Assembly: GCF_022829685.1 (NCBI RefSeq)
Contig: NZ_JAKSYE010000134.1
Coordinates: 1 to 64,000 of the forward strand
Source of the DNA: Methylobacterium sp. E-045
Lineage (GTDB): Bacteria > Pseudomonadota > Alphaproteobacteria > Rhizobiales > Beijerinckiaceae
Length of the DNA: 64,000 nt
Reading direction: 5' to 3'
Made by a program: the position numbers and the translations under genes. Positions 61,701 to 64,000 of the stretch are shown piece after piece (positions within the stretch are counted from its first letter, which is position 1; every line of letters begins with the position of its first letter). The notes under the pieces were generated by a model. It was not told where the DNA came from. It did not search any database and saw nothing but the letters and a program-made list of their open reading frames with translations.

Positions 61701-61871
61701 CTCCGGGCTGGCGCCGGGATAGAAGGTCTGCACCTGGATCGTCGGGTAATCCACCGACGGCAGGGCCGAGACCGGCAGGTTCAGGTACGACACCATGCCC
61801 ACGAGCAGGATCGCCAGCATGAACAGCGTGGTGGCGACGGGCCGCAGGATGAAGATGCGGGACGGGTTCAT
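58758..61871 (-). CDS. RND multidrug efflux pump subunit, MdtB-like
   Basis: 1037 residues from the ATG at 61871 (MNPSRIFILRPVATTLFML), preferred over upstream REP-derived extension. HAE1 RND pump with 12 helices: ATGFVVDDAIVVIENIARHVEEGDSP, GIVKKNAIMMIDFAL. Paralogue of the pump at 54851. Two different pumps with one adaptor point to an MdtABC/MuxABC-like heteromultimer. Antiport with protons expels drugs, bile-type detergents or metals. Confidence 0.94.
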   Translation of the reverse strand: MNPSRIFILRPVATTLFMLAILLVGMVSYLNLPVSALPSVDYPTIQVQTFYPGASPEVMTSAVTAPLERQFGQLANLNQMTSQSSAGASVITLQFSLDLGLDIAEQQVQAAINAAGNLLPSDLPAPPVYAKVNPADAPILTLALTSTTMPLTEVRNLAETRLAQKISQVSGVGLVSMGGGQRPAVRVRFNARALAAYGLNIDDLRTTITNLNVNTPKGTIDGPTQSYAINANDQIRDPKAYEQAIIAYKNGSAVRLSDVADVVNGPENTKLGAWMDETPAVILNIQRQPGANVIATVDKIKALLPQLQGTLPAAVTVTPLTDRTTTIRASVHDVQVELALAIGLVVLVIFLFLRSLSATLIPSLSVPLSLIGALSIMDLYGFSLDNLSLMALTIATGFVVDDAIVVIENIARHVEEGDSPMEAALKGSREIGFTIISLTVSLIAVLIPLLFMGDVVGRLFHEFAITLAATIVISAVVSLTLVPMLCARLLKHAPEAKRREGLIARAGRRAMDGVISGYGRMLRIVLNHQGLTLVVTLATIALTAYLFVVIPKGFFPVQDTGVIQGVTQADQTVSYAEMADRQQQIARIVLQDPDVASLSSFIGVDGQNVTLNSGRFLINLKPHEGRTSDAGAIIRRLKEASRGVAGIRLYMQPVQDLTIDTAVSATQYQVILENPNLSEFETWVPRFVQALQRSPLLSDVASDLQGNGLAAYVTIDRPTAGRYGITPATVDNALYDAFGQRIVSTIFTQSNQYRVILEADPDLHKTLDSLNGIFLPSSTAASGQVPLSAVARISERRAPLLISHLGQFPATTVSFNLAEGVALGDAVKTIEAARREIDLPPSFRVVPQGSVFAFQSALSNQLFLVIAAIVTVYIVLGVLYESFVHPITILSTLPSAGIGALVGLMLYGLPLDIIGVIGIVLLIGIVKKNAIMMIDFALQAEREEGMAPRDAIYEACLLRFRPILMTTLAALFAALPLILGTGVGSELRQPLGIVIAGGLIVSQVLTLFTTPVIYLAFDRLERRFKRGGGAKTVEATP

Positions 61872-61931
61872 GGGGTGAGCCGTCCCGCCACAGGATCTCG
61901 GACCTGCCCGGCCGTCGGCGTGAAGCGCCAC

Positions 61932-62032
61932 GGGCTCCCTCTCCTGGAAGGAGAGGGTTGGGGTGAGGTGTGCGACACCTCCGAAAAGTCCACGCACCTC
62001 ACCCTGTCCCTCTCCTTCCAGGAGAGGGGACC
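61932..62032. repeat. REP/BIME-like inverted-repeat element, copy B
   Basis: Near-identical to 31152-31250: arms GGGCTCCCTCTCCTGGAAGG and CTTCCAGGAGAGGGGACC around CGACACCTCCGAAAAGTCCAC. It lies in the 271-bp gap between the adaptor gene and the first pump gene, thus in the operon mRNA. Confidence 0.8.
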
Positions 62033-62142
62033 GGCGCTGCCCGTGCGATCCGGCCAGACCTTCGCCAGGAAACGGATCCCTGTAACGTCCGGTGCGCCCA
62101 TGGATGCATCGAACGGCGCGTCAGTCACAGGAAGCAAGGCGC

Positions 62143-63543
62143 TCATTGCGCCGCCGGCCGCTCTCTGCGGCGCTCGCGCTTCTGCGACGGGTTGTCGGGA
62201 GGGGTGCCGGCGGCGGGCGTCGAGGTCGTGGCGGCGGCGTCCGGCGCGGGTGCGGCCTGGCCGGGCGCCGACGCTTCTCCGGGGGGCGCCGGCTGGCCCT
62301 TGCCGCCCTCGGTGACGCGGACCTTGGCGCCGTCGCGCAGGCGGTCGGTCCCGTCGACCACGACCCGGTCGCCCACCGCCAGCCCCTTGGTGACGGCGGT
62401 GCGGGCGCCGTCGGCCTCGCCCACGGTGATCGGGCGGACCACGACCTTGTCGTCGCCGTCGAGGAGGTAGACGTAGGCGCCGGGCGTGCCGCGCAGGATC
62501 GCGGCGGTGGGAATGATCGGCGTATCCCGCACCGTGTCCACGGTGAGCTTGGCGTTGACGAACTGGTTCGGGAACAGGCTCTCGTCCTTGTTCTCGAACA
62601 GCGCGCGCAGCTTCACCGTGCCGGTGGTGGTGTCGATCTGGTTGTCCACCGTGTCGAGGGTGCCGGTGGCGAGCACGTTGGCGTCGCCCCGGTCGTAGGC
62701 GCTGACCGTGAGCTTCGCTCCCGAGCGCAGGCGCCGCATCACCCGCGCCACGTCGTCCTCGGGCAGGGTGAACACCACCGAGATCGGATGCAGCTGCGTC
62801 ACCACCACGATGTTGGTGGAGGCGGCGGTGACGTAGTTGCCCTGGTCGATCTGGCGCAGGCCGACCCGGCCGTCCACCGGCGAGACGATGCGGGTATAGG
62901 CGATGTTGAGCTTCTGCTGGTCCACCTGGGCCTGGTCGATGGCGACCGTGCCCTCGTTCTGCTTCACCAGGGCCCCTTGCGTGTCCACGTTCTGCTTGGA
63001 GATCGAATCCTGCAGGCTGAGGCGCTGGAAGCGGGCGAGATCGAGCTTGGAATTCTGCAGCAGCGCCTGATCGCGGGCGAGCTGGCCCTGGTACTGGGCG
63101 AGCTGGGCCTCGTAGATGCGCGGGTCGATCTGGGCGAGAAAGTCGCCCTTCTTCACGGTCTGGCCCTCGCGAAAGCCGATCTCCATGAGATAGCCGCTGA
63201 TCTGCGACTGGATCGTCACGGTGGCGAGCGGCGTCACCGTGCCGAGGCCCGACAGCACCACCGGGATCTCGCCGGAGGAGACCGTGGCGACGCCCACCGC
63301 CTGGGGCATGTCGCCGCCGGGGCGTCCGCGGGCGCCCTTGCCGCGCGCGGGCGTGCCGTCGGCGGAGGTCTCCGTCGCGGTCTTGGGCGCGAGATAGAAC
63401 CGGTAGCCGGCCGCCCCCGCGCCGACGAGGAGGAGGATCAGGATGAGCCATGTCCCCGCACGGCTTCGCCGGCGCGTGGGCGCCGGTGTCTCCGGTCCGA
63501 TCTCCCGGGCCGTCTCGGTCCGGATGGGCGATTGTTCGTTCAT
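62143..63543 (-). CDS. RND periplasmic adaptor (membrane fusion protein, MdtA-like)
   Basis: 466 residues from the ATG at 63543. One N-terminal membrane helix (WLILILLLVGAGAAGYRFYL), lipoyl/barrel-sandwich part GYLMEIGFREGQTVKKGDFLAQIDP (~100-125), a coiled-coil hairpin, beta-barrel and membrane-proximal domain, then a Pro/Ala-rich tail ending REREP-like (QKRERRRERPAAQ). It links pumps and outer-membrane factor. First gene of the RND operon. Confidence 0.92.
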   Translation of the reverse strand: MNEQSPIRTETAREIGPETPAPTRRRSRAGTWLILILLLVGAGAAGYRFYLAPKTATETSADGTPARGKGARGRPGGDMPQAVGVATVSSGEIPVVLSGLGTVTPLATVTIQSQISGYLMEIGFREGQTVKKGDFLAQIDPRIYEAQLAQYQGQLARDQALLQNSKLDLARFQRLSLQDSISKQNVDTQGALVKQNEGTVAIDQAQVDQQKLNIAYTRIVSPVDGRVGLRQIDQGNYVTAASTNIVVVTQLHPISVVFTLPEDDVARVMRRLRSGAKLTVSAYDRGDANVLATGTLDTVDNQIDTTTGTVKLRALFENKDESLFPNQFVNAKLTVDTVRDTPIIPTAAILRGTPGAYVYLLDGDDKVVVRPITVGEADGARTAVTKGLAVGDRVVVDGTDRLRDGAKVRVTEGGKGQPAPPGEASAPGQAAPAPDAAATTSTPAAGTPPDNPSQKRERRRERPAAQ

Positions 63544-63812
63544 GCCTCGACAATCCGTCCGCTCGTTTCCGACCGGCACCACGCAGTGTGACCGAAATGG
63601 AGACCGGAGTCCCGGCGGAACAGGGGGCGCGACCACCTCGCAGCGGGGCGCCGATCCAGGGCCGCGCAGGCGGTTGCGCACATTGGCCGGGGGGCCTTGC
63701 CCGTCGATCGTTCGCTCAGCATCGCCGCCGGAGATGCCGGACTATTGCGACGCCAGTGCGGCGCGGAGGTTTCCGGCCTGTTTCCGGGGGCCCGTTCCGC
63801 CCCCCGACGCCG

Positions 63813-63953
63813 TCAGGGCAGGGGTTTCGACGGATAGGCCTCGACCACCGCGTGATAGGCCGCGTCCGGCGGCGTCACCGGCACGGCGAGGCGCAATCCC
63901 GCCCCCGCCAGGGCGATGAGGAGGGCGAGGGCGCAGCAGGCGCGGGTGCTCAA
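63813..63953 (-). CDS. Small hydrophobic protein, possibly longer upstream
   Basis: From a TTG at 63953 the frame gives 46 residues (LSTRACCALALLIALAGAG, then LRLAVPVTPPDAAYHAVVEAYPSKPLP), with one membrane or signal segment. The frame is open toward the window end, so it may be the end of a larger gene cut at 64000. It lies upstream of the RND adaptor in the same direction. Confidence 0.35.
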   Translation of the reverse strand: MSTRACCALALLIALAGAGLRLAVPVTPPDAAYHAVVEAYPSKPLP

Positions 63954-64000
63954 CGGGGGCGTCCTCGTGATCCGATACGAGGTCGCTACCCCGGAGGACC

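Noticed and set aside
59217..62315. Plus-strand open frame of ~1032 codons opposite the MdtB-like pump
   Set aside because: Low-complexity Asp/Gly/Arg/His composition, antisense shadow of the pump gene.

Overview
The window is GC-rich DNA of an alphaproteobacterium of the order Hyphomicrobiales (Rhizobiales), most likely Methylobacterium/Methylorubrum. Pointers are a Ros/MucR-type regulator, an MxaD-like periplasmic SRPBCC protein, a tRNA-bordered temperate element of rhizobial type, a bifunctional sucrose-phosphate synthase/phosphatase, and many small secreted proteins. The assignment comes from gene content, not from a database match.

Layout. (1) 1-10232 is the right-hand part of a prophage or phage-like integrated element. 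A leftward early/replication operon (helicase, replisome-type protein, small phage proteins) and a rightward operon of small proteins diverge from a Cro/CI-like switch with a repeated palindromic operator. An excisionase-like gene overlapping a tyrosine integrase follows, ending at a duplicated 3' half of tRNA-Pro(CGG). An older integrase scar lies just outside. (2) 10520-23007 holds an APH-family kinase, a small secreted protein, and a glycan-synthesis cluster: sucrose-phosphate synthase/phosphatase with seven glycosyltransferases, a candidate sRNA, and a GT29-like gene. (3) 23195-24109 has two small stress-type genes (DUF892, DUF2171). (4) 24202-38770 is a nitrogen/purine salvage region: permease and biuret-hydrolase-like enzyme, Tsx-like porin, 8-oxoguanine/guanine deaminase, a BMP-type purine/nucleoside ABC transporter, a fused OHCU decarboxylase-HIU hydrolase, an NCS2 urate/xanthine permease and uricase. 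Together these import purines and carry urate to allantoin; xanthine dehydrogenase is not in the window. (5) 39089-41604 has tRNA-Lys(CTT) beside an integrase relic, and leuA with a leucine-rich leader peptide. (6) 41900-50128 has an MxaD-like protein, a lipoprotein, capsule-export KpsE/KpsM-like genes without an ATPase, a Pat-like acyl-CoA synthetase-acetyltransferase, a class II aldolase, and a MucR-like regulator whose stop codon lies in a miniature inverted-repeat element. (7) 50848-63953 has a membrane-anchored Mrr-type nuclease, zwf, and a four-gene RND efflux operon (adaptor, two different pumps, outer-membrane factor). A DUF559 gene bounded by inverted REP-like palindromes sits between the two pump genes.

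The most interesting points are the DUF559/REP cassette seamlessly coupled into the RND operon, the sucrose-synthase/glycosyltransferase cluster of unknown product, the evenly spaced phage operator array, the family of tiny secreted TAPGG proteins, and the excisionase gene whose 3' half is read out of frame with the integrase. All functions are inferred from sequence reading alone.
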